Shown here piece by piece: positions 37,206-46,700 of a stretch of 64,000 nt of DNA. The stretch is from assembly GCF_000772105.1 (NCBI RefSeq), contig NZ_CP009356.1:124001-188000 (forward strand), read 5' to 3'. Numbering within the stretch: position 1 is the first letter of the stretch; each line of letters starts with the position of its first letter. The notes beneath the pieces are model-generated. The model was not told the DNA's origin. It was given only the letters and a program-made list of their open reading frames with translations, and did no database searches. This DNA comes from Vibrio tubiashii ATCC 19109. GTDB lineage: Bacteria; Pseudomonadota; Gammaproteobacteria; Enterobacterales; Vibrionaceae. Both the position numbers and the translations under genes were made by a program.

Positions 37206-38747
37206 TTACACAGTTGGATTGGTTTTCGCCTTGGCCACGTGGGCTTTAATGTAATCAGAAATAGTCGTCACATCGACCCCATCATCGCGGTTGGTGCCTT
37301 CAAGATGGGAATGACTGAAGGCCGTCGTCGTACCGGATGAATACAGTTCATCGAGCAACTTGACCATTTCTGGCTCTTCGTGTTTTCTTATCCACGCTTC
37401 ACCATTATTGCGAGGCCTTTGCGTGTAAGGATCGCTCCCGCTATTCGCCCCTAAATAAGCATTGGTGCACTGAGCAAAGTACTCCTTTTCATCAAACGCC
37501 GCGTAGCAATCCTGAAGTTCATAGTGGCTGGTGTACATCAGATGACTCCCATCGGGGTTTGTCGCGTACGCGTGATGCTTGGTTACCCACACCCAGTATT
37601 GTTTGGGGGTAGGTAAGCGGGTGAGGTTTCTTCTTGGGCCATCAACCCATTCTTGGCTAAATAAGGCATCCAACGTGTGCTGCGCGGGCACAAACAGGGG
37701 ATCATCGATGAAAATACGGGTATTCGCCGAATCGATTCGGACTTTCTTCTTATTGTTAAAGCTACGCGTGATCGCTTGTTTTTGAGCCAACGAAGTCGCA
37801 TCACTCAAGTGAAGACTGTGCGCAAACTCATGCGAACTCGTTGAATATTGGCTCGCGTAACACCCACCGCCGATGGTTTTTAGTTTTGCATCCACATCGG
37901 TACCCAGTAGGTTTTCTTCGGTGATCGCGACATACATCTTCGCGCCGATCTGCAGTCCCCCAACCCCTCGTGTCGAATCCCAGCCTCGGCTCACACTGCT
38001 GCTTTGCTGGGCAATTCCAACCCCTTTGAGGGAAGCAAATTCGGGTAAGTCGGTCATCGGCCTATCCGCGGGTACCACGACGACTTCGATCCCGGTCGAT
38101 TCGAACCGTTTTGCCAGTTCACTATTTTTGCCTAACATCGCCGTTAAGATCCGGATGGCTTCAATATAGCAGGCTTTCTTTTTGCTCGGATCCAACACAC
38201 TGTCTACCTTCAAGCACGACTTAGCGCTTAAAAAGCCTAACTGTTCAGTATTGAAAGCATTTTTATCGTGGCCTAACTTAATGGCTTGTTCGATGGTCTT
38301 ATCGAGCATCTCTTGATGAAAAGCAGCCCTCGCTTTCAGTGTTCGGGGATCTTGACCACCAGGGGCAACGTTCAGTTGCGTGGTACTGCTTTCATACAAG
38401 TCGGTGATGGCTTTCCTTTGATTCAGCGCAGACTGGGGGATTTTGTACAGCTCAGCCCTTTTTTTGCTGATTTGCTCACGCAATGCCTCAATGCCTTGAC
38501 GGCGCGCTGACAGCTTTTTGCCTTTTTCTGGCTTTGATGCCGTCAAAGGATGCGCATCGAGCCAGGCTTGGCAAGCTTTGTCGATGGCATAGAGATGGGG
38601 CAACAAGGCTTCATCGTCACTACTGACATGCGCTTTTTCGAGTAACTTATCAATCTCTGTTAACAACCCTTTGCGACGACCAAAAATGGATTTTGATCTC
38701 GAATTCGCCTTAAACGTACCGCTCGTCCATATTCCGTTTATCATCAA
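37206..38747 (-). CDS. Putative zincin toxin, lethal-factor-type metallopeptidase
   Basis: This is a 513-residue protein with a zinc-protease site in its C-terminal half: SSHEFAHSLHL (HExxH, residues 306-310) and, ~110 residues later, FDEKEYFAQCTNAYLGAN (about 418-435), which supplies the likely third-ligand Glu of the anthrax-lethal-factor-like (ATLF/M34-type) group. The N-terminal 150 residues are helical and charged (LLTEIDKLLEKAHVSSDDEALLPHLYAIDKACQAW, ALREQISKKRAEL), as in delivery or adaptor regions of effectors. There is no Sec signal peptide or membrane helix, so export would need a specialised route. It lies upstream of the type I ABC operon but is separated by ~200 bp of AT-rich promoter-like DNA. 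A toxin or effector role is inference; the protease call rests on the motifs. Confidence 0.68.
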   Translation of the reverse strand: MMINGIWTSGTFKANSRSKSIFGRRKGLLTEIDKLLEKAHVSSDDEALLPHLYAIDKACQAWLDAHPLTASKPEKGKKLSARRQGIEALREQISKKRAELYKIPQSALNQRKAITDLYESSTTQLNVAPGGQDPRTLKARAAFHQEMLDKTIEQAIKLGHDKNAFNTEQLGFLSAKSCLKVDSVLDPSKKKACYIEAIRILTAMLGKNSELAKRFESTGIEVVVVPADRPMTDLPEFASLKGVGIAQQSSSVSRGWDSTRGVGGLQIGAKMYVAITEENLLGTDVDAKLKTIGGGCYASQYSTSSHEFAHSLHLSDATSLAQKQAITRSFNNKKKVRIDSANTRIFIDDPLFVPAQHTLDALFSQEWVDGPRRNLTRLPTPKQYWVWVTKHHAYATNPDGSHLMYTSHYELQDCYAAFDEKEYFAQCTNAYLGANSGSDPYTQRPRNNGEAWIRKHEEPEMVKLLDELYSSGTTTAFSHSHLEGTNRDDGVDVTTISDYIKAHVAKAKTNPTV

Positions 38748-39093
38748 TTTACCTTAACCGAAATAATCATCTCAGCGAATGGAGGAACCATTCACTCCCT
38801 AATCTGAATCTAGGTCTCTTAAAAAACACAAAGGGGAAACCTGACTATGCATGCGGCTCTCCAGCGGTCTGCGGATCGATGACGCCTGATGGACACCCAA
38901 CCCTTTTGGGGCCTTCCCCAGCCTACTGCACCCTGAGTACAACTTACCTCACGAAAGCGAACGCGTACTGCCCAAGCGTTGCATAACACGTCTATACAGA
39001 GAGGTGTTCATTGGCAACGAACCGAGGCGTACGATCAATCCCCATCGCTGATCGCGCTTCGACCGAATCGTCACGCAACTGGGGTTGTGCTGT
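38748..39093. other. Intergenic region
   Basis: This is a 346-bp spacer upstream of the zincin gene. I see no recognisable gene, terminator or strong palindrome. A plus-strand frame starting at 38979 overlaps the PAP2-like gene and has no family features. Confidence 0.4.
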
Positions 39094-39465
39094 TTAGTCT
39101 GCTCGACCCTGCGACCACGCCTTCAAGCGCAGTAAGACGGGCAGTGTCATCAGGGTTGTCAGCGCAATATCCAGCCACGAATGGTAGCCCTGATATAGCA
39201 TCAGTCCTCCATACATCAACAGAGAAAGCAGGATCCCTCTCTTGACCCAGTCATGACTCAATACGAGTGTCGTCACAAACACCAAAGCCAAAGCCGTATG
39301 CGTACTGTAATCCAGACTGACAGCGGCATAGGCCCCGGTGTACTTATCAGCAAACATCAGAGCGTAAATATACCCAACGCCCAGTAACGTGCTGACCGCA
39401 TCCCACTGCGCGGCTTTGAGCCGCCCACAGACCGCTTGTGTGAAGACCCAAGCTAAGGTCAACAC
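39094..39465 (-). CDS. Small PAP2-like integral membrane protein
   Basis: This is a membrane protein of at least 123 residues with four to five hydrophobic segments. The segments DYSTHTALAL and YQGYHSWLDIAL resemble the C2 (SGH-like) and C3 (H-x3-D) motifs of type 2 phosphatidic acid phosphatases, but the C1 motif is not evident, so activity is uncertain. The listed start is a GTG; the same frame stays open upstream with good hydrophobic/helical sequence (INLSYEQWDAIADAYVPLLGVLTL) to a strong ribosome binding site (aaaggagg, around 39530-39537). Only non-standard start codons (ATC at 39525) follow it, so the real start is probably near 39525. It lies 70-130 bp downstream of the hydrolase gene on the same strand. 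Confidence 0.6.
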   Translation of the reverse strand: MLTLAWVFTQAVCGRLKAAQWDAVSTLLGVGYIYALMFADKYTGAYAAVSLDYSTHTALALVFVTTLVLSHDWVKRGILLSLLMYGGLMLYQGYHSWLDIALTTLMTLPVLLRLKAWSQGRAD

Positions 39466-39594
39466 ACCCAGAAGGGGGACATACGCATCGGCGATCGCAT
39501 CCCACTGTTCATAACTTAAATTGATAACGCCTCCTTTCCGTAGGCCGGTTTGTCGACGATCCTACGCACATACACGCTGAGATGGGTTCAACGG

Positions 39595-40515
39595 TCAACG
39601 TGGGTGGCGTGCCAGCCACATCGAGAGTGATTGGTTGACTAATTCCGGAGAAGATAACATAAACCAGTGCCCACCAGGCATCGCTTCGGCCTCACCTTTT
39701 TGCTTCTCGGTCACCTCATTTATCCAGGATTGAGAGTGAAACCAGACCTGTTTGTCTTGGCCATAGAGGAACAAAAACGCGGTCGCATAGTCATCGACGG
39801 ACACCGGCTCGGGCTTCGTATTGAGTAAAATCGAACGCCATAACTGCCAATAAGGGTAAGTCATACGAGCATCAAAGCGAAAATCTGCTGAAGGTTTATT
39901 CGGATCAACATTAGCCAAACCTAAAATCTCATTGGCGGTGTAAGCTACCAGCTTCTCACCGAGAGGTTCGGGCAGAAGCCAAGCCAACGCCAAAGCTGCG
40001 GTATACTTCATATTGATCTCTGGATAGGCTTCGTTGCCAAAACTTCCGACGTCCAACAAGACCAGTCGGTCAACAAGGTGGTTAGACGCAAGGTATTGGG
40101 ACGCGTACACCGCCCCCCAGTCGTGCGCGATCACCGTCACCTTATCTTTATTGAGGCTCTCAATATAGGCATCGATAATCCGACGCATTTGGACCAGAGT
40201 ATACTGGGGTCTTGCCCCCGGGTCCTGAAGCTCAAAGCCAGGCAAAGTGATCCGGGCAACCGTGTGATCACGTTTAAAAAACGCCACTTGTTTGTCCCAC
40301 ATTTCTAAGCTGTCAGGATAGCCATGGATAAAGACCAACGTGTCGTCACCATCCCCCTCCACTTGAGCTTGTAAGCCGTTGACGATGACTGGCAATCTCG
40401 TTTCAAATTCGGCCTCAGACATCGGCCCGTTCGCCATACCTTGAACCAATAGGACGATCACAGGTGACAAGATAAGCAACGCGATCAGCATGATGATTTT
40501 TATGGTCTTACGCAT
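39595..40515 (-). CDS. Membrane-anchored alpha/beta hydrolase (epoxide hydrolase/dehalogenase-like)
   Basis: This is a 306-residue alpha/beta hydrolase with an N-terminal membrane anchor or signal (KIIMLIALLILSPVIVLLVQG, about residues 5-25). The oxyanion-hole motif is HGYPDS (about residue 68), and the nucleophile elbow AHDWGAVYA carries Asp rather than Ser, typical of epoxide hydrolases and haloalkane dehalogenases; a late GGHWFM supplies the catalytic His. I chose the ATG at 40515, preceded by agagga; the frame continues to 40680 without family sequence. Homologues of this class act on epoxides or haloalkanes, and one secreted member (Cif of Pseudomonas) is a virulence factor. That parallel is only suggestive. 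Confidence 0.8.
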   Translation of the reverse strand: MRKTIKIIMLIALLILSPVIVLLVQGMANGPMSEAEFETRLPVIVNGLQAQVEGDGDDTLVFIHGYPDSLEMWDKQVAFFKRDHTVARITLPGFELQDPGARPQYTLVQMRRIIDAYIESLNKDKVTVIAHDWGAVYASQYLASNHLVDRLVLLDVGSFGNEAYPEINMKYTAALALAWLLPEPLGEKLVAYTANEILGLANVDPNKPSADFRFDARMTYPYWQLWRSILLNTKPEPVSVDDYATAFLFLYGQDKQVWFHSQSWINEVTEKQKGEAEAMPGGHWFMLSSPELVNQSLSMWLARHPR

Positions 40516-40757
40516 GGATATCCTCTGTTTACTGTCAGGGGCGCACTGCCCTAACCCTGTCTCTTCTGACCACAAGCACGCAATGCAAAGGCCTAGCCTA
40601 CCCCAGCTGTGCCGAGTCAACAAACCTGAGCACTCTTTGCCGGGTAAAAATGTCCTAAAAGCCCAGTAAATATCTCCCACACACCTACTAACAATTTAGT
40701 CAATAAAAAGTCTATGATGACTCAGCCTGCATACTGCGGCCCAAAAAAGGATCCCTT

Positions 40758-41249
40758 ATGAAATCGGCCATGATCGGATTGGTCCTGCTCGCTAGCTTGG
40801 TGACCAAGTCACTTCACGCCACGCCTCTACTCTCGAGCAACCTTGGTTCGGCATCGACGTGTGCGCTGCCGATCCACTTAAAGAGTGCGCACGTTCAAGC
40901 GACAAAGCTCACGCGATGCCAGCCGCGCCCAGTGACGTTACAAGCGCTGCAGCGATGGCTGAAATTCGGTCAGGCGGCGCGAACCGTCATGGACCTGCTC
41001 CATCACGTCTTGATATGGCATGTCTTGATGGAGCCAACACACACCGACCATGAGCGATGTTTGGCGGGACTGCAATGGGTGGACAACCTAACGAATGCTT
41101 GGTCCACCGCAAGCTGGAAAGGCGTACTGACAAGCGGAACTGAGCGCGCATCTCACGATGAGACCATCGCTTGCCATCCCCTCCCATTCGCACCGACCCA
41201 ACGACGCGATGACCCGTTTAGGGAACATCTCACCCCTCTTCGCGGTTAA
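40758..41249 (+). CDS. Small exported protein of unknown function
   Basis: This is a 163-residue frame with a convincing Sec signal peptide (MKSAMIGLVLLASLVTKSLHA) and a ribosome binding site (aaaagga) at the right distance. The mature part has four cysteines, is rich in His and Trp, and contains ALQRWLKFGQAARTVMDLLHHVLIW, which is helical. I recognise no family. It is convergent with the sphingomyelinase-like gene (30 bp apart) and divergent from the hydrolase. The signal peptide and start site support a real gene. Confidence 0.55.
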   Translation: MKSAMIGLVLLASLVTKSLHATPLLSSNLGSASTCALPIHLKSAHVQATKLTRCQPRPVTLQALQRWLKFGQAARTVMDLLHHVLIWHVLMEPTHTDHERCLAGLQWVDNLTNAWSTASWKGVLTSGTERASHDETIACHPLPFAPTQRRDDPFREHLTPLRG

Positions 41250-41279
41250 TCAGATTGGCCTGACCAAAGGAGGCGCCTC

Positions 41280-42839
41280 TTACTCATAGGTCAACTCCGA
41301 GACAACGGCGTGGTGATCCGACAGATCCACACGAGACCCCGTTGAGGTCATCGGCACGACCCAGGAGAGCTGAGAGACCGGGTTTAACGCCCCTTTAAAC
41401 GGTACGATAAAATCATACTGCTTCTGGACTGAACGTCCCTCTTCATCAAACACATAATAATTGCTGTGGCCATCGGCACTGTACCGAAGCGCACTTAAAA
41501 ACGTCGTGAAGCCAAAATCTGCATTCAGCGTCGCCGCCGTACGGCTGATCTCGTGGCTTTCGATATTAAAATCCCCAGCAAACAGGATCGGTGCATCCGA
41601 TGGGAGTGAATCCGCCATGCGGCGCATTGCTTGAAACTGCTGATGGCGCGCATTCTCGTTGGCTTGACCAGGCGCAGACTGAGTGTGGCTGCCGATGATG
41701 TAGTAGTCCTGCTGCTGATCCCCAACCCTTTTGGTAAACTTCACTTTCAGGTAGCCCTTATCCATGGTGCATTCACTGGCATCACACTCTCCGGCATCGG
41801 CACCAAACTCATAATGCACTTCATCGCTCGCAGGATATCGTTCAATAGGGTCCGACTTGCGCGCCTCTCGCTTGGTGCCAACCGACAAGCTGTTTGGGTA
41901 ACGACTCATCACAATCACGCCGCCGGTTTCCGACAACCCAAGCGGACCGTCGACCAACGGCGTTCCATTCAACAAGTGGGTCCGGTCTCGAAAAGGTTTG
42001 TCCGGACCACAACATAAGAATTCTTCCACGGCTAGCTGTTCTGCATCAGGGGTACAACTCGCCTGAGACGCCAACTCCGACAGCACCACCACATCGACAT
42101 TTTGAAACAGACGGGCCTTGTTATCACTGATGGCTTGTGCTCGCTGACAGTAATCTTGCTTACCAGCGATGCCAGGACCAATCAGCAGAAAGGTGTTCCA
42201 GGTCATAAGATTAATCTTTTTGGGATCCTCGCGGTGGTCGGCCAAACGGAGTCCACCCGGCCCAGACGAGGCATCGAGAACCGAGAACATCGCGTCCCAT
42301 TTGGATCGCGAGGCATCGTATTCGTCGTCCACCCCCATGACATAGGGCGTGCCATTAAAATAAAGGGTTGCCGTATCGTGACCATCGACCCAAGGGCTGG
42401 GCGCTGACACACCGTATTCAAAATCATTGACGACCCCTGCTCGGATGTCGGCGCTGATATAAACGCCATACTGCCGCGCCCCGTCAATGTCTATCTCACC
42501 ACGAAATTTTACGGTATCGTAATTGAAGACCCCCCATCCATCATCATCAATGCCCGCAACGATCTTCAACTCGCCGGGTTTAAGCGTGAGTACGCCCTGT
42601 GCCCAATCATGACTGAGCCAGTAATCATCATTGATATCGGCGCTATTGGCATACGGTTTCCAACTCAACAACTTAATGGTCTGTTGCGTGTCGTTTTTCA
42701 ACCACACACAAAAAGGTTTGTCTTCCCAGTCTTCGCTGAGGTAATCCGGACAGTCACTGCCCGCGGCCATCGACGGCATGGCCGTCACCATCAGCCACAA
42801 CAGGACAATCCCGTTTAAAATCGTTCTGGTTAATTGCAT
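41280..42839 (-). CDS. Secreted sphingomyelinase/DNase I-fold phosphodiesterase
   Basis: This is a 519-residue exported protein. A signal peptide (about residues 1-27, ends TAMPSMAA) is followed by an N-terminal beta-rich domain (about 30-190; CVWLKNDTQQTIKLLSWKPY) and a C-terminal endonuclease/exonuclease/phosphatase domain (about 200-519). The latter shows NLMTWNTFLL, QRAQAISDN, VDVVVLSELA (metal-binding Glu), GSHTQS, GDFNIE (catalytic Asp-x-Asn) and the terminal SDHHAV, the order seen in bacterial neutral sphingomyelinases. I chose the Met at 42839 after gaggggga. Sphingomyelinases of this fold are haemolysins or invasion factors; nuclease or another phosphodiesterase activity is the alternative. 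The N-terminal domain is unfamiliar and might bind membranes. Confidence 0.8.
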   Translation of the reverse strand: MQLTRTILNGIVLLWLMVTAMPSMAAGSDCPDYLSEDWEDKPFCVWLKNDTQQTIKLLSWKPYANSADINDDYWLSHDWAQGVLTLKPGELKIVAGIDDDGWGVFNYDTVKFRGEIDIDGARQYGVYISADIRAGVVNDFEYGVSAPSPWVDGHDTATLYFNGTPYVMGVDDEYDASRSKWDAMFSVLDASSGPGGLRLADHREDPKKINLMTWNTFLLIGPGIAGKQDYCQRAQAISDNKARLFQNVDVVVLSELASQASCTPDAEQLAVEEFLCCGPDKPFRDRTHLLNGTPLVDGPLGLSETGGVIVMSRYPNSLSVGTKREARKSDPIERYPASDEVHYEFGADAGECDASECTMDKGYLKVKFTKRVGDQQQDYYIIGSHTQSAPGQANENARHQQFQAMRRMADSLPSDAPILFAGDFNIESHEISRTAATLNADFGFTTFLSALRYSADGHSNYYVFDEEGRSVQKQYDFIVPFKGALNPVSQLSWVVPMTSTGSRVDLSDHHAVVSELTYE

Positions 42840-43783
42840 TGTTTCCCCCTCGGTTAAGATATAAAAAACAGTACAACGCATTAATTACATGCCTATGTAA
42901 AATTAATGACACGAGTATTCACCATACTAAAAATTACCATTATTGATATATTATTGAACTCAGAAAATGTGTATTTCCACTGAATTTAGTCACAAGATCA
43001 CAGATCAATAAATTATCATTGTGCAGTTTATCAACAACATAAATAAAGAAAAGTACAAATAATAATAAAGAAATCTACACAATCATATGTACGCCAATCT
43101 CTCGTGATTTAAAGTGGGGTCAAACGAATATTAACGCCGTCCTAAACACCCCGCACACATGACCCAAAACCCAACAAACATCGAGAGTCATATAATTCAA
43201 CCCCCTTCCTTTGATAGCAATAAAATATTCGACCAACGGAAACCGCCGTGCCCTATGTCATGATCCATCCTGCGAACAGAATCAGGGATCTCTCTGAAAG
43301 ATCGCTCACTCTCCCTTTAAAACTCGTCCAAAAACCCACCAAGACTGGTATTAAGGACTTAATTATTGGTCATTAAGGACATGGGCTTTTTTTTATGAGA
43401 TCTGTTCTACATTAAATATCTTTTAGAATTAATTTAACAATGCCACGCAGGTATGTTTCATTATTATTAAAACAAAAAACCCAGACCAAACACGATTGTA
43501 ACAATTTATACCCTCTTGGTTATAAGCTCACTATTTTATATTCAACAACACAGTAAGGCAGGTATTAATTTCTTATTATAAATAATCTAATTATATTTAA
43601 TTTTATCAATTTCACCATGACACTTGATATACATTCAAGTCTCTCACTAACAACAAATCTATTGATATTTATTGTCACATGAACATTCTTTGAAATTATC
43701 ACCCGTGCTTCATCATGAGTTGGCTAGGTTTTAATGTCGAGAATGAGTCTGTAATAGTCAAACGGATACGCTAAAGGAAAACA
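42840..43783. other. Long AT-rich intergenic region upstream of the large toxin
   Basis: This is a 944-bp very AT-rich spacer between divergent secreted-protein genes. It contains repeated ATTAAGGAC-like words (about 43351 and 43373) and T-runs but no convincing gene. Such long AT-rich promoters in front of virulence genes are typical H-NS/ToxR-controlled regions; that is inference. Confidence 0.5.
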
Positions 43784-46700
43784 ATGAAAAAACAGTTGAT
43801 TGCCGTCCTCGTTTCATCGCTTATGGGTGGAGAAGCCCTAAGCGTGGCGCATGCCTCACCCGCCCCGGTTGTGACCCTCAGCACGGCAGAGGCGATCGCC
43901 CAACTCACTTATTCACCACGCGAATTTTTAAACCAGTACACCGTGGATGTGATTGAGTTAATCAAAAATGGCGGCCTACCGACCCAAGGGCAAGTCCGGC
44001 TAGAAACCGCCCCACAAGGATTCAAACTTCGGTATGCGGATGCCCCTGCTGCGGATACAACGTCAGCGTACTTCCTCGGTTTTAATGGCCGAACGAACCC
44101 TATCCCTGCTTATGTCGATGTCCCTAAACACGTCGCTGAAGGCACGTTGTTGCTGACCGGTTCGCTGACCGGCTGTTCTGTGATTGTCACGGATCTTAAC
44201 GACACCCATTATCGCGTCTTCCATGATGGTCGGGTCGGCAGCTCCGTTTTGTATGACAATGTGGTCATGGCCGTTGACTACGCCGACTATCAAGGACAAG
44301 GCGTATCTGATGAAGTTGCCGGTGCCTACATGATATTCAAAGACGGCCAATGGCAATTGATGCTCCAACGCCAAGAGCAAATACCCCACCCTGACAATCC
44401 CTTGCTGACCACCTGGGTCAAGCGTAAAGGTGCGACAGGAGACGTGTGGATTCAGCGCCCTAACGCCATCGATGACCAAGCCAGAGTGGAGGCTTTTCGT
44501 CAGGAAAGAACCCTGGCTCAGGGACGTTTACTTACAGACGCAAAGGCCTTAGGACTGTCTGTTGAACCCTTACCTCAAGATCAGGATTACCAAACCGGCA
44601 GTTCCTTAAAGGTCGATGAAAACCCGGCCTTAGCCCAATGGCAAGATCTCAGAAATGCGCTGAAACAAAAAACCGATGAAGAGCTTGCCCCTTTGCTTGA
44701 GCGTAAGTCCGTACTGTTCGCCAAGCTAAGAAAAGCGACCGGTGAACGAAAGCAACATCTACAAGCCCAAATCGATGCCATTAATGCGACCAAAGCGTTT
44801 TATCAACAGAGCTATCTCGATGGCATTGATAAAAGCATAGACATGGATCGTTTATGGCTATGGTTAGAGAAAAAAGACCGTGAAGGCGTCTCGTCCGTGA
44901 TTGCGATCGATGCCCATCTCAAGGCCAGTCCGAATCAACGTTTGGTGGATCAATATAATACGCAAAAGCAAGCCCTAGAAAGCCTAAAAGGGCAACGAGG
45001 GGACGATTACCTGTTCGGTAAATCGAACAGCCAAGATATTGAAGTGCCAGGCTATCATCAGGGCATGAAAGCCCTCGATATGATTCGACTGATGTTTGAT
45101 GACAGTCACCAGTTAACCTTTAAGCAAAAAGGCGCATTGGTGGCGCATATCAAGCAGCAGTTCCAACAGGAAACCATGCGTTTCGCATTGGACAAAAGTG
45201 CCGAAGTCAGTCGCTACATGACCGCTCAAGGCGCGTTTGTAACCCAGCTTGTGCCACAAGACTTTGTTTTGCTCGGTCGGCCGGGACGCTGTTTGCCACT
45301 CTCCCGTGTGATGGCCACCGCGATCGCACAAAAAGGGGAGCCTGGTGCGAACCAGTTTGCCTCTGTATTGTTCGATGCCGCTGCCCACCCAGACTCCCAA
45401 ATCGCGACCAATGTGTATACCACTGTCGGCCAATTGCACTCCAATACAGACGCGGGGCTTGCGGAGACAGACGCCGGGCGCCTGAGCATCAAGGGGATTG
45501 TCTCAAACTTGGAAAAGGAGTCCCTGACCAATGGCAGCAGCAAATTCATGCTGATGAATACTCGCGCGCACAGCATGTTAGTGGGGAAAAGACAATTCGA
45601 GGGCAAGAGCCGTTACTTCTTCTACGATCCCAACTTTGCGGTATTCCGATTTGACAGCTCCAAAGCCTTACAAGCCTCTTTAAAAGAACACCTGATCAAA
45701 AACAAATTTGCGCGTTTTTATGATGCCTATGGCAATGCCAGCCAGCCAACCTTCGACATGCGGTCACTGGACACAGCCAAAATGGCCGAAGTACGTTTAA
45801 GCACCGGACTGAGCGTCCAAGATCTGGCGAGCCCAAGTGACCGAGTCGCCAACCTGGCAACGGCGGACCATGCCGCTCGTTTGGCGCAAGCCAGCGACAG
45901 CCTATCCACGGATTTGCAACTCAAATCCGCACTGAGTGTCTTACAAGGCGCCAATTTGGCTCAGGACTTCTTTGCGGCCGCGCAAGACGTATACCGCCGT
46001 CATCGCTTAGATCACGCTTGGGTACCCGTGTTTGAGAACATCGAAAAGACACCCAGCGGTCAGTATCGGATTCCGTTAATACATCGCGAAGACAATCGTG
46101 AAATCAGCGTGTTAACGTCAGACGAAAGAATTTGGAAATTCAAACATTATTACGAAGATGCATTGGGTCGATTGAAAAAGAGCTACAACTTTAGCCACGG
46201 AGAGCTCACTCGTCATGCGAGCATTACGGATGTCGAGCATGTAGACGGCTTGAATGCCGCGTTTGCGGTCCAGGCGATTCTTTCTTGGTTTAATAACCAC
46301 AGCCGCACGGCCGCAGCGGGTGACCCCCTGCCCCAAGGATTAAACACCGCGTTGCAGGTCCACACCTACATTAACTTAGCTCAAATCGCGCACGGCACCG
46401 TGATGGACGCCAGTAAGATTGTCGGTTTGTATCGTGCCGCTCTACAGGAAGGGCAAAGCGTGACAAGCTCGACGTTGTCTGCAGTGGGGCACGTTGCAAA
46501 CGAAGGGATCGGTCTTGGACTAGGCTTTGCTTCCGTGGTGTTGGACTCCTATGAGTTGGCGCATGCACAAAATGAGGTACAAAAAGCGGTATTTGGTACT
46601 CAGCTGGCCTTTGACTCAGCGTCTTTTGTGACCACCTCAGCGGGCATCGGGGCAGGCCTTGCGGGGGCGGGCACCGCCAGTGCTGTACTGGGTGGCGCAG

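Noticed and set aside
38979..39245. 88-codon plus-strand frame
   Set aside because: It is antisense to the PAP2-like gene and lacks any family or translation signal.
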